From a virus: 64,000 nucleotides of DNA. The notes under the pieces were generated by a model, which was not told the origin of the DNA, did no database searches, and was given only the letters and a program-made list of their open reading frames with translations. The DNA is taken from positions 1 to 64,000 of IMG/VR virus record IMGVR_UViG_3300025413_000017. One strand, written 5' to 3'. Made by a program: the position numbers and the translations under genes. Below, piece by piece: positions 6,697 to 14,551 of this stretch (position 1 is the stretch's first letter; each line of letters begins with the position of its first letter).

Positions 6697-7400
6697 TACT
6701 TGATCCAATCCTTTGGAGTTAGGGTACTATCATTATACGGGGTTTTATACCTCTCTATCAAGTTTCGGTTTTGGCTACCCCACTTTTTAAGGTAATACTC
6801 TCCACTCTTAATAGAATTGATTGGCTTAGTCAACTTCTTAGTTGTCTGATTGCCTAGGTGAATGTAAGGGATTTCATACTTTTTAATATTAAATCCAAGT
6901 AAAGTGATACGATAATGCATATCATTATCTTCCCACCAGCAAGGGTCAAAGTTTTCATCAAACCAACCACACTTTTCCCAGAAATCTGCTCTTACCATTA
7001 CCATTGAGAAAAGTTCTTTTTCTACATACTTATACTCTGTATCTTCATCTGAGAATACAATCTCAAATGGTTCATCAAAAGTATCTCCTACATGTAAAGG
7101 AGCTGTTAAGACAATATTGTCTGATTCCTTACTCATTGCACTTACCCAGGCATCAATTGACCATGGTGCAAAAAGGGTATCATCATTAGCAATAATAATA
7201 TAATCACAACCATCCATGATGGCTTGCTTCATACCATTGTTCCAGGCCTGAGACAAAGGTAGTTGATACCTATACTGAGGTTGGATGTAAACCTTTAATT
7301 CATTCTCTTTAGTTTTTGCACTATAGATAAGGTCAACTGCTTGGTCAAAATTATTTAGGATAGGAATAACCAATCCAACTTTAAAAGGTGAATTCCCCAT
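6696..7400 (-). CDS. GT-A glycosyltransferase (family 2-like)
   Basis: A 234-residue protein with a GT-A nucleotide-sugar fold: VGLVIPILNNFDQAVDLIYS at residues 9-28, the SQAWNNGMKQAI block, then YIIIANDDTLFAPW at about 68-81 supplying the metal-binding Asp pair. WWEDNDMHYRI near 165-175 matches the ED catalytic-base region of family 2 enzymes. It is the first of the three glycosyltransferases in transcription order and overlaps the end of the WhiB gene by 20 bases. The acceptor is unknown. Confidence 0.9.
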   Translation of the reverse strand: MGNSPFKVGLVIPILNNFDQAVDLIYSAKTKENELKVYIQPQYRYQLPLSQAWNNGMKQAIMDGCDYIIIANDDTLFAPWSIDAWVSAMSKESDNIVLTAPLHVGDTFDEPFEIVFSDEDTEYKYVEKELFSMVMVRADFWEKCGWFDENFDPCWWEDNDMHYRITLLGFNIKKYEIPYIHLGNQTTKKLTKPINSIKSGEYYLKKWGSQNRNLIERYKTPYNDSTLTPKDWIK

Positions 7401-7872
7401 TTTCCGCCGCTTTCTTAATTTTCAAATCATTAATGTAATCTCTGTTTGCTTTTTTACAAGGTTCACAAGGAACTTCTTTTCTTCCTAAGTGACCTTTATA
7501 AGCACTGTATGTACCACATACTCTGGCCTTTCGACCACGCCCTTGAATCTTAGTTCTGTTTTCTTCTTTTTCTCTTTTTGCTTCACTAACACTATACCAA
7601 AAAACTGTTTCAGGTTTGATAAGTATTATGTCTCTGTTCATCCTAATGGCAACTCTATCTTTTTCAGTTGTACCACCCCAATAACCATGGGCTTCATACT
7701 TAAGGGCATGTTCTAGGCAGGCATCCTTTACAGGACAAATTGCACATCTCTCTTTAATAACTTTAGAGACAACCGAACCTCTACCAGGATAAAACATATC
7801 TGTTGGTAGGTCTTTACAAATAGCATCACTTTGCCAACTGTAATCAATAACTTCTTGGTTTTCTCTTCTCAT
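7381..7872 (-). CDS. WhiB-family regulator with extra C-terminal Cys/His motif
   Basis: A 163-residue protein. Residues 14-80 form a WhiB domain: four Cys (19, 43, 46, 52; C-x23-C-x2-C-x5-C) for an iron-sulfur cluster and the beta-turn GYWGG (63-67). WhiB proteins are restricted to actinobacteria and their phages and act through the host sigma factor. The C-terminal part adds a C-x8-H-x7-C-x2-C set (Cys119, His128, Cys136, Cys139) like the small zinc motifs common in actinophage proteins. No Shine-Dalgarno precedes the ATG; a TATAAT lies only 3 nt upstream. A GC-rich hairpin sits upstream. It could reprogram host transcription. Confidence 0.9.
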   Translation of the reverse strand: MRRENQEVIDYSWQSDAICKDLPTDMFYPGRGSVVSKVIKERCAICPVKDACLEHALKYEAHGYWGGTTEKDRVAIRMNRDIILIKPETVFWYSVSEAKREKEENRTKIQGRGRKARVCGTYSAYKGHLGRKEVPCEPCKKANRDYINDLKIKKAAENGEFTF

Positions 7873-7906
7873 ATAATTATAGAAGGGATATTGGTGAGAA
7901 GGAGTC

Positions 7907-7944
7907 CCCGGGAGGAGGAATCAATTTCAACTGCGACTCCCGGG
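7907..7944 (-). other. GC-rich hairpin upstream of the WhiB gene
   Basis: The 122-nt gap before the WhiB gene holds a perfect 8-bp inverted repeat CCCGGGAG / CTCCCGGG around a 22-nt loop, far more GC-rich than its surroundings. No T run follows on the minus strand, so it is not a standard intrinsic terminator; an attenuator, processing site or U-less actinobacterial terminator is possible. A 12-codon reading frame (MGLFTGSPGSRS) begins before the hairpin and runs into it but lacks a well-spaced ribosome site. Confidence 0.5.
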
Positions 7945-7994
7945 CGACCCTGTAAATAGACCCATTTTCTGAGTCTGCAACTCCTTACCTAATA

Positions 7995-8210
7995 TCAGGA
8001 CTCCTTTACATTATCCTTTCCAAAATTCTCTGCTCTCTTAATTAAAGAAACCATATACTCTACAAACTCTTCTATGTCAGAAAGGTTTTCTTTCTTATCA
8101 CTGTGGTCAACCATAATTGTCTTACCAATCATAGTAGAGTGTATCTTCCCGGACAAGATGTAGTCCATCAGTTCTCTTTGCATCTTGTCATACTTCTTTA
8201 TTTTTTTCAT
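7995..8210 (-). CDS. Hypothetical protein, 71 residues
   Basis: A small charged protein (MKKIKKYDKMQRELMDYIL at the start, a helix DIEEFVEYMVSLIKRAENF near the end) that I do not recognise. It lies 18 bases after the Rpf-like gene, preceded by GAAAG, and is likely on the same transcript. It has no signal peptide or membrane segment. Confidence 0.55.
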   Translation of the reverse strand: MKKIKKYDKMQRELMDYILSGKIHSTMIGKTIMVDHSDKKENLSDIEEFVEYMVSLIKRAENFGKDNVKES

Positions 8211-8228
8211 ACTTATCTTTCTTTCTCC

Positions 8229-8606
8229 CTACCAGCCGTGTCCGCAACCATATTGGTCGGGAACATAGCCACTCGAATTTATTTTTTTTGCTATATATAT
8301 TTGTTCTTCTATAGAAGCATCAGCTGCATTATTAGCAAACTGACCACCACCATAAGAAGTCCAATTGTGATTAGTAATTCCTAGACCTCCAGAGTATAGG
8401 GGACCTCTGAGAGTCCAGTTATAACCGGTTTCACATACTGCTACCTTCTCCCACTTTAATACTATTTCTCTAGGGACAAGTCCTACATTTACTACAGGTG
8501 TTTCAATTTTTGTTGTCGTTGTTACTGTATTGTTGGTGTCCGCAGAAGCATTATTTACTATAAATAATGATATTGCTAAAACTCCAAGTGCAATTAAACG
8601 TGTCAA
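8229..8606 (-). CDS. Secreted Rpf-like (transglycosylase) protein
   Basis: A 125-residue protein with an N-terminal signal peptide (hydrophobic residues 3-18, likely cleavage after NASA). Residues 48-125 match the resuscitation-promoting-factor lysozyme-like domain: KWEKVAVCETGYNW with catalytic-position Glu59, GGLGI, WTSYGGGQFANNA, then EEQIYIAKKI and a C-terminal Cys-containing end. Rpf domains cleave peptidoglycan and are typical of actinobacteria. It starts with TTG preceded by TTGGAG. It may weaken the wall for lysis or act on neighbouring dormant cells. It has its own promoter. Confidence 0.85.
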   Translation of the reverse strand: MTRLIALGVLAISLFIVNNASADTNNTVTTTTKIETPVVNVGLVPREIVLKWEKVAVCETGYNWTLRGPLYSGGLGITNHNWTSYGGGQFANNAADASIEEQIYIAKKINSSGYVPDQYGCGHGW

Positions 8607-8674
8607 AATTACTCCAATGTTAGATTAATAAGAACATTTAGTTACTATAATTTCTCCTCTCGTTTGATTAATGA

Positions 8675-8703
8675 AGTATATAACAAGCTACTCTTGATTT
8701 CAA
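8675..8703 (-). promoter_or_regulatory. Sigma70-like promoter of the Rpf-like gene
   Basis: Minus-strand -35 TTGAAA (8703-8698), 17-nt spacer, -10 TATACT (8680-8675), leaving a 5' leader of about 60 nt before the TTG start. It overlaps the stop of the helicase gene. Confidence 0.65.
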
Positions 8704-10556
8704 GAATTAAATAACAAACCTTTTGGTGTCATTTCAATGGTGTCATCCATATCTACATTCTCATCTACTACACCTCGAATGGCTTCTGCTTCAGATCTTC
8801 TTCTAAGAATTTTGCCATCCACCCGCTCCTCAATAGTTCCCACTGCGACTGGACGGTAGATCCAGGTATTACTAATGCCCTTTGAACGGGAATCTGCACG
8901 ATTGATACGGTCTTTCCGTTGTTTGTATTCTGCATAAGTCCTGGGAATTTCGATGTTCCAAAGATATGGTGCATATAGATTTAGTCCTTCCTGACCAACA
9001 TCACTTGTAAGTAACACTGCAGGACCTTTAGTTGAATTAAAAGTTTGAATGTTACGGGTTGTCTCTTCTGACTTCATACCTACACCCCAAATTGGTAGGA
9101 TAGGAACTCCAGAAAATTTTTTCTTTAAAGCTTCAAGGTATGGGAATAGTGTCCCATGTGTCCAGAAAGTAAACAATACTACTTTTTCATTTGCTTCAAA
9201 AATTGTCTCAAGGTTACTTTCAATCAATTGATACTTAGCACTGTTTTCAATAGAAATCAAATCATCAAATTGTTCAACTATTTCTTTAGCAAACTTACTT
9301 TCACTATTCCTAAGGCCTTCGGTTGTGTTACAAATCATTCTTAAAGTATCAATATAGGCCCAACTTGAAACAGGGTTATCTGGATTGTAACGTGCCCTTG
9401 CCTCTTCTTCTGCCCAATCATAAACAATACGATCTTGGTCAGAAAGTTGGTAAACTATTCTCTTCGGCATACTTTCTGGAAACTGCTTAGCAATGTGGGG
9501 GTCACTTTTCATTGCAATGTGAGTCCAGTTTTCATGTTTCTTACCAAGGAGTGGTAATTTGGTACGGTCCCACTCTCTAACATAAAGTTCACGAACATAA
9601 CCACGTTCAAATACCTCTAGTTCTTTAGCATAAACTCTTTTAAATTCATCTCTTGTAAGGTCACTAACCCCAGGGATACCAGGACTAATAGTTGTAAAAA
9701 TATTTCTAATATTTAAAGGACTAGTTGTGTAAGGAGTTGCTGTTAGTGCAAGACATTTGGTTCCTTCATTCTTACTAAGAAGTGTCTCAAAACCTTCACT
9801 GAGCAAACTAGTTCCTGTATTGATTTTTTGTGCTTCATCAATTACAACTAGAACTCTCTTGCCTTCAATTTTTTCAAGAATTTGTTGAAGGTCAGTACGG
9901 GAATAATCCGCAACTTTTCCTCTTACTCCTGCTTTTTTAACCATACTAGGACCACGAACTTTTTCGTAGTTAAGAACTAATACTTGACTATTGTCTTCTT
10001 TGTAAAACTTGTGTCTTTTGCTTCTTTCAAGCTCACCAACTTTTGCAACTGAACAAGTAGTCATACGTTTAAACTCTTGCTCCCAGTCATGTTGTTTAAT
10101 TTTTTTACAAAAAACCAGTACAATATCTACTAAATCTTCTTGAAACAACTTTTGACTTATTAAACAACTGAGAAGTGTTTTACCAGCACCTGTATCCCAT
10201 TGGATTAAGATTCTGTTACAATCATCATTTTTTACTTGATTCCAGACCATGTTAAGGCCTATATTTTGAAAAGGAAATAATTTATTACTTAATAAGAAAG
10301 GTGATGATACATCAAAGTTATTAGTAATTGAATTATAAAGCTTATTATATAAAGTTTCAGCCTCATCATCTTGAAACTTAAAAACATAACCATCAGATTC
10401 AAGTTGATTATGAAATTCAACTAGTCTGTCTCTATTTCTTAGTGTACCATAAGGGTCAATATAGTTTTTATCTAGAGGTGTGAGAGATGAGTATCTTAAT
10501 ACTCCATTGAGTAACTCACTCTTCTGTATGAATACAGTATTCTGTGACATGGTCAT
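8700..10556 (-). CDS. SNF2/superfamily 2 helicase-like ATPase
   Basis: A 618-residue two-domain ATPase. Domain 1 has Walker A WDTGAGKTLL (about 119-128), the DEAH-like VVIDEAQKI (about 237) and motif III LALTATP (about 270). Domain 2 has KVVLFTFWTHGT, SDVGQEGLNLYAP (motif V) and YKQRKDRINRADS (motif VI, about 560), close to SNF2-family enzymes. It probably remodels or unwinds DNA, like T4 UvsW in role, during recombination or replication control. It sits apart from any replication genes, between structural and accessory genes. The start may be either of two Met codons; a promoter lies unusually close. Confidence 0.9.
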   Translation of the reverse strand: MTMSQNTVFIQKSELLNGVLRYSSLTPLDKNYIDPYGTLRNRDRLVEFHNQLESDGYVFKFQDDEAETLYNKLYNSITNNFDVSSPFLLSNKLFPFQNIGLNMVWNQVKNDDCNRILIQWDTGAGKTLLSCLISQKLFQEDLVDIVLVFCKKIKQHDWEQEFKRMTTCSVAKVGELERSKRHKFYKEDNSQVLVLNYEKVRGPSMVKKAGVRGKVADYSRTDLQQILEKIEGKRVLVVIDEAQKINTGTSLLSEGFETLLSKNEGTKCLALTATPYTTSPLNIRNIFTTISPGIPGVSDLTRDEFKRVYAKELEVFERGYVRELYVREWDRTKLPLLGKKHENWTHIAMKSDPHIAKQFPESMPKRIVYQLSDQDRIVYDWAEEEARARYNPDNPVSSWAYIDTLRMICNTTEGLRNSESKFAKEIVEQFDDLISIENSAKYQLIESNLETIFEANEKVVLFTFWTHGTLFPYLEALKKKFSGVPILPIWGVGMKSEETTRNIQTFNSTKGPAVLLTSDVGQEGLNLYAPYLWNIEIPRTYAEYKQRKDRINRADSRSKGISNTWIYRPVAVGTIEERVDGKILRRRSEAEAIRGVVDENVDMDDTIEMTPKGLLFNS

Positions 10557-10557
10557 A

Positions 10558-10586
10558 ATTTTAATAGATAAACTCTATAAAATCAA
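10558..10586 (-). promoter_or_regulatory. Promoter implying a near-leaderless helicase mRNA
   Basis: Minus-strand -35 TTGATT (10586-10581), 17-nt spacer, -10 TAAAAT (10563-10558). Seven nt after the -10 is the second in-frame ATG (10550). No Shine-Dalgarno is seen, so transcription could begin at or near that ATG. Confidence 0.5.
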
Positions 10587-10589
10587 GAG

Positions 10590-13562
10590 TTAATCTAGAT
10601 AATATGGGTAACTTATGTTCATCAGAACACCAATATCGTATTGAGAAGGGTGTAGTTCTGACCTTAATTGGAATAGTGGTCTTTGAGCAGGTGTTCTCTT
10701 CCAACTTAGTTCATTTGTCTTTGGATCTCCTACATAATTAATTTGAGTTGTACTGTAGTAAGGACTTTGAGTATAATTAGGGACTAATGTTAAAGAAGAA
10801 ATTTGTGCGTTATCTTGAAGAATAGTTCCTCTAAGTTGTATCTGGTTGCTAGGAGCCCTTAGATTAATAGTGGCATCAGGGTCATTAATTCCTGTGGTAA
10901 TCCAATTCCAGTTATTCCCTGTACCATCTGAGCAATACTCCCATGTTACTGGATTATAGAAGATTCCAAACATTGCAAGGTCATAAGACTCTCCTTGGCC
11001 ATTTGTTTGAGTTAGTCTTGTACTAAAGTTGTTTGAATTGTAGTAACCTGAAACAAGTGTAAAGGGAACTTCAATGTCAACCCAAGTGCGTGGTGGTATA
11101 TTTGAAAATTGCTTGTGGGCAAGCTCAACACCATTTGAATAAAGTGTACATTTGTAAGTTCCAAAACTAGTATTAGGAAGGTATATTCTTGAAACTGCAG
11201 AAATTCTCATACCACTAGTTACCAAAGGCCGTGTCCATGAAGATGGTGTGAATCCACTTGAACCAAGGAAGTATCCTGCTTGACTTAAACCAACAGTTCC
11301 AGAAACTGCTATTGAAAAACTTACACTACTTGTATTAAGTGGTTGAGTAGTTGTAAATGTCAAGAATTGGTTTGCACCACTTATGTTTGTAGTGTAACCA
11401 CTTGTTGTTACCCCACCAGCACCACTATACGTAACATTAGTAGTAACAGAACCTGAACCACTTGCAGTAATTATAAATGTATATCCTCTAAGTTGAATAG
11501 CACCCAAGGATGGAGTAACACTATAAGCATCAGAACCAAAATCTGTATTACCATAATCAGGTTGACCCCAAGAAACATTTGTTGATACCGGCAAACCAAT
11601 ACTAGTAACACCTGAAATAGATGCATTTGTAACAACACTATTTGCACTTAAGGGACCGGACCATCCTGTTCCACTTATAACAAATGCTTCTGCTGTAGTT
11701 AAAAGGTTTTGGCCTCCACCAACAACTGCCGATTGAACATAAGTTTGAACAGGGTTACCACTAGGTACAAAACTCCATACACCATAGTTTGTACTACCTT
11801 GTATGTTAGAAACAGTTGATATACCACTAGTAGTAATACCTAAGTTTGCAAGATTTGAACCTAGTAGTACTGTTTGGGCATTTGTCAAATAAGGAACCCA
11901 GTCACTACTTAAAGCAGCAAACTTAAAGCTTGGATAATTACTAAAAGTTTTTAAGTTTTTTGTTATTAGTTGTGTACCAGCAAGGCCTGTGTAACCCATA
12001 CCACTAACAACCGAGTAGGTTACACCACTTATAGTAGTATTTATAATTGAAGGAGTTCTAAAAGTAGCTGTACTTGAACCACTTACAATTGTTGTTGTGT
12101 TATTTGTTAAATAATCTGTAAAGTCAGGGTAATCCATTTGAACTGTTTGGTCAGTACCATAAAGACTCAATGACTTAATACCTGTAAAATAAGCTTCATG
12201 CCAAGTTTGATTTACTGGAACTTGTTTGTAAATATGTTGTGTTACATAAGGGAATCTACGACTAATAAATGCAACATCAGTAACTGGGTTATATGTTGAG
12301 CCAAGGCCGGCAACACTTTCGACAGTCTTATAACTTACTGTGGGGTCAGTAATAGTTGTATTAGAGTTAACAAAATTTGAAGAAGAGTTATTCCCAATTG
12401 CATTTAAACTATTTAAAGTACTTGCACTTGCACCATAGAAGGAGTTTGAAGAAATATTTGTATTATAATTAGTAGTTGGTGTGACTGCTGAACTAAATAC
12501 ATAATTTTGATTAGCAATATCTGGGATTGCTCTTTCTGAGTTTGTATAAAAATTGTCAACCCAGTCAGGGAAAACACTAATAACTTTTTGGATAGAATCT
12601 AACTTTAAGTCATAAGGTTCTGGTGTAAGTTGAGTGAATTCAAACTTTAAATAACGAGCAGAAATTGTAGGCAATTGATAAATACCTTTTTTAAGCCTAA
12701 AGTCTCTTTGAACAGGATACCAGTAACTATTATCAAAAGAATAGTAAAGATTAAAAATTGTCCCTGTGTATAATGGGTCTATATACATTTTATTTATAGA
12801 CTGTAAAGAACCCATATCAATTACAAAATATACAACTGAATCTCCTACAGGTTGTGGGGAACACTTCCAATAAGTAGTAGAGTCATTATCATTAATATTA
12901 TTGATACTGTAAACAGTAGGGTTGTAATTTTCTACAAAACCAAGTATACTTTGCGTTGTAATACCAGAAACAACCGTGTTATTAACTGTTATATCCTGTA
13001 AAGTTTGAACATTTAGTTTAAATAAAAAGTTACTTACACCAAGTTGGTATTGTGTATTTGTAGGCCTTTTAGTAAGTACAAGTTGAAGTGAAGAGTTTGA
13101 AGATGTAAGAAGGTAAGTTTGACCTAAGGGCACAACTATGTATTGCCAGTAATCTGTGTTATACTCAGTTATAGCACCAGTTGATAGTTGGGTTGTTCCG
13201 CTTGGTGTTATAAGATTTAGTGTCCAATTAACAGGAACTTGAAGTAAACTAAAACTAACTGTATTACAGTAAGTGTCTCTGTTAAATTGAAAAGCTAAAT
13301 TGTAAGTAGTATTTACTTGGTCATCAACTATTCCTGAATACCATTCATTAACATTTGGAGTCTGGGGGAATGAATATGCACCAATATTACTAGTTTGGTT
13401 AGTTAGTGGGTCTTGATAAGTATCTGTAGTTTGAGTAATTGTGTCAATAACTCCGGTGACTGCATAAACACCGTCAACTATCAATCCGTCCACTGTCATT
13501 GGTGGATTACTACCATTTAAGTAAGTTTTTAAAGGATTTAATTTTTTAGGGTGTAGTGTCAT
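10590..13562 (-). CDS. Large baseplate/tail protein with discoidin-like domain
   Basis: A 990-residue Ser/Thr/Asn-rich structural protein. Residues about 215-320 resemble an F5/8 type C (discoidin) carbohydrate-binding domain: DNDSTTYWKCSP, then VYFVIDMGSLQSINKMYID, YYSFDNSYWYPV and ARYLKFEF. The rest is beta-rich. It is the last gene of the baseplate block; its ATG overlaps the end of the preceding baseplate gene by one base. The role may be a baseplate periphery or receptor-binding protein; this is inference from position and the discoidin-like segment. Confidence 0.7.
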   Translation of the reverse strand: MTLHPKKLNPLKTYLNGSNPPMTVDGLIVDGVYAVTGVIDTITQTTDTYQDPLTNQTSNIGAYSFPQTPNVNEWYSGIVDDQVNTTYNLAFQFNRDTYCNTVSFSLLQVPVNWTLNLITPSGTTQLSTGAITEYNTDYWQYIVVPLGQTYLLTSSNSSLQLVLTKRPTNTQYQLGVSNFLFKLNVQTLQDITVNNTVVSGITTQSILGFVENYNPTVYSINNINDNDSTTYWKCSPQPVGDSVVYFVIDMGSLQSINKMYIDPLYTGTIFNLYYSFDNSYWYPVQRDFRLKKGIYQLPTISARYLKFEFTQLTPEPYDLKLDSIQKVISVFPDWVDNFYTNSERAIPDIANQNYVFSSAVTPTTNYNTNISSNSFYGASASTLNSLNAIGNNSSSNFVNSNTTITDPTVSYKTVESVAGLGSTYNPVTDVAFISRRFPYVTQHIYKQVPVNQTWHEAYFTGIKSLSLYGTDQTVQMDYPDFTDYLTNNTTTIVSGSSTATFRTPSIINTTISGVTYSVVSGMGYTGLAGTQLITKNLKTFSNYPSFKFAALSSDWVPYLTNAQTVLLGSNLANLGITTSGISTVSNIQGSTNYGVWSFVPSGNPVQTYVQSAVVGGGQNLLTTAEAFVISGTGWSGPLSANSVVTNASISGVTSIGLPVSTNVSWGQPDYGNTDFGSDAYSVTPSLGAIQLRGYTFIITASGSGSVTTNVTYSGAGGVTTSGYTTNISGANQFLTFTTTQPLNTSSVSFSIAVSGTVGLSQAGYFLGSSGFTPSSWTRPLVTSGMRISAVSRIYLPNTSFGTYKCTLYSNGVELAHKQFSNIPPRTWVDIEVPFTLVSGYYNSNNFSTRLTQTNGQGESYDLAMFGIFYNPVTWEYCSDGTGNNWNWITTGINDPDATINLRAPSNQIQLRGTILQDNAQISSLTLVPNYTQSPYYSTTQINYVGDPKTNELSWKRTPAQRPLFQLRSELHPSQYDIGVLMNISYPYYLD

Positions 13563-14551
13563 TATTGAGCTCCAAAAACTGTGCTTGTAACGGGCAAGGT
13601 TGGTGCACCAAGAGGGTATTGTGTAGTATACGAATTCAAAGTTTGACCACTTGCTGTAACTGGTGTTATGGTAACAGTTGATACATTTGTAGTAACATCA
13701 ATTGAAACTTCTTGAGAAGTTGTAAAAGCAAAATTAGGTGCGGTTATAGGTTTACCATTTTCTAACCAATATCTTGTATAAACAGAAGGACTTTGATTAT
13801 TAATTGCATAAGAAGGGGTATTAATATTATTAGCAGTAACTACTCTAGTAAATGTAAATAGTTCTGAATTATCAGAAATTGGTGTGTAGGGTACAGGAGA
13901 AAAATTATTTATATTTCCAGATACTTGAGTTATAACTGTACCAATTGGTGATACTTTTTTTAATGAATTAAGTATTGCTGTTCTTTGAACGTTACTTACA
14001 GTCAACCCACTAGGAGCATTATAAACAAGTATTGTTTCTTGAGAACCAAAACCATTACTCCAACCATTTGCACTAACTACACCGCTTGCTGTAGTCCAGT
14101 TTTCAATTACAAGTGCCTGAACTTGTGCTGTTGCTTCAGCGGTTGCCTGAATACCTTGAACAGTCCCACCTTTTAATAAGGCAGTCATTAAAGCAATCAA
14201 TCTTTCACGATAGTTTGAGTCTTTAATAAAGACATCATTCCATTGTTTTGGTGTAAGTTGGTCAGTAAATGGGTTTACAGGAGTATTGTAAAATTCAGTA
14301 GTAAGTCTAGGAGCATTAAGTAATTCACCAATTGTATTTTCTAGATCTGAAAATTGAACATATTGTTGAGTTAATCTTGCAGCTATTTGAGATGCTGAAA
14401 GTTGACCTGTACCTGCATTTCCTAATAGGGAACTCATTAATATTGTTAATAAGTCTCCTGGGTTAAAGTCATAAACATTGTCTGGGAAATTTCTAGTTTT
14501 CCAAGAAAGTGTTTGACTTATATTTAAGGGTAGTGAATTACCTGTAGCCAT
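13562..14551 (-). CDS. Baseplate wedge-associated protein
   Basis: A 329-residue protein directly after the baseplate-J gene, with a one-base overlap. The first 150 residues are mostly helical (GDLLTILMSSLLG, SQIAARLTQQYVQFSDLENTI, RERLIALMTALLKGG) and the remainder is beta-rich. In contractile-tail phages the gene after the J-type wedge protein usually encodes another wedge or tail-protein-I-like component, so I assign it to the baseplate by position. No catalytic motif is seen. Confidence 0.6.
   Translation of the reverse strand: MATGNSLPLNISQTLSWKTRNFPDNVYDFNPGDLLTILMSSLLGNAGTGQLSASQIAARLTQQYVQFSDLENTIGELLNAPRLTTEFYNTPVNPFTDQLTPKQWNDVFIKDSNYRERLIALMTALLKGGTVQGIQATAEATAQVQALVIENWTTASGVVSANGWSNGFGSQETILVYNAPSGLTVSNVQRTAILNSLKKVSPIGTVITQVSGNINNFSPVPYTPISDNSELFTFTRVVTANNINTPSYAINNQSPSVYTRYWLENGKPITAPNFAFTTSQEVSIDVTTNVSTVTITPVTASGQTLNSYTTQYPLGAPTLPVTSTVFGAQ

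Noticed and set aside
7905-7962. Short leader peptide (MGLFTGSPGSRS) upstream of the WhiB gene
   Set aside because: Only 12 codons, and the nearest AAGGAG is about 15 bases from the ATG, too far for a normal site.
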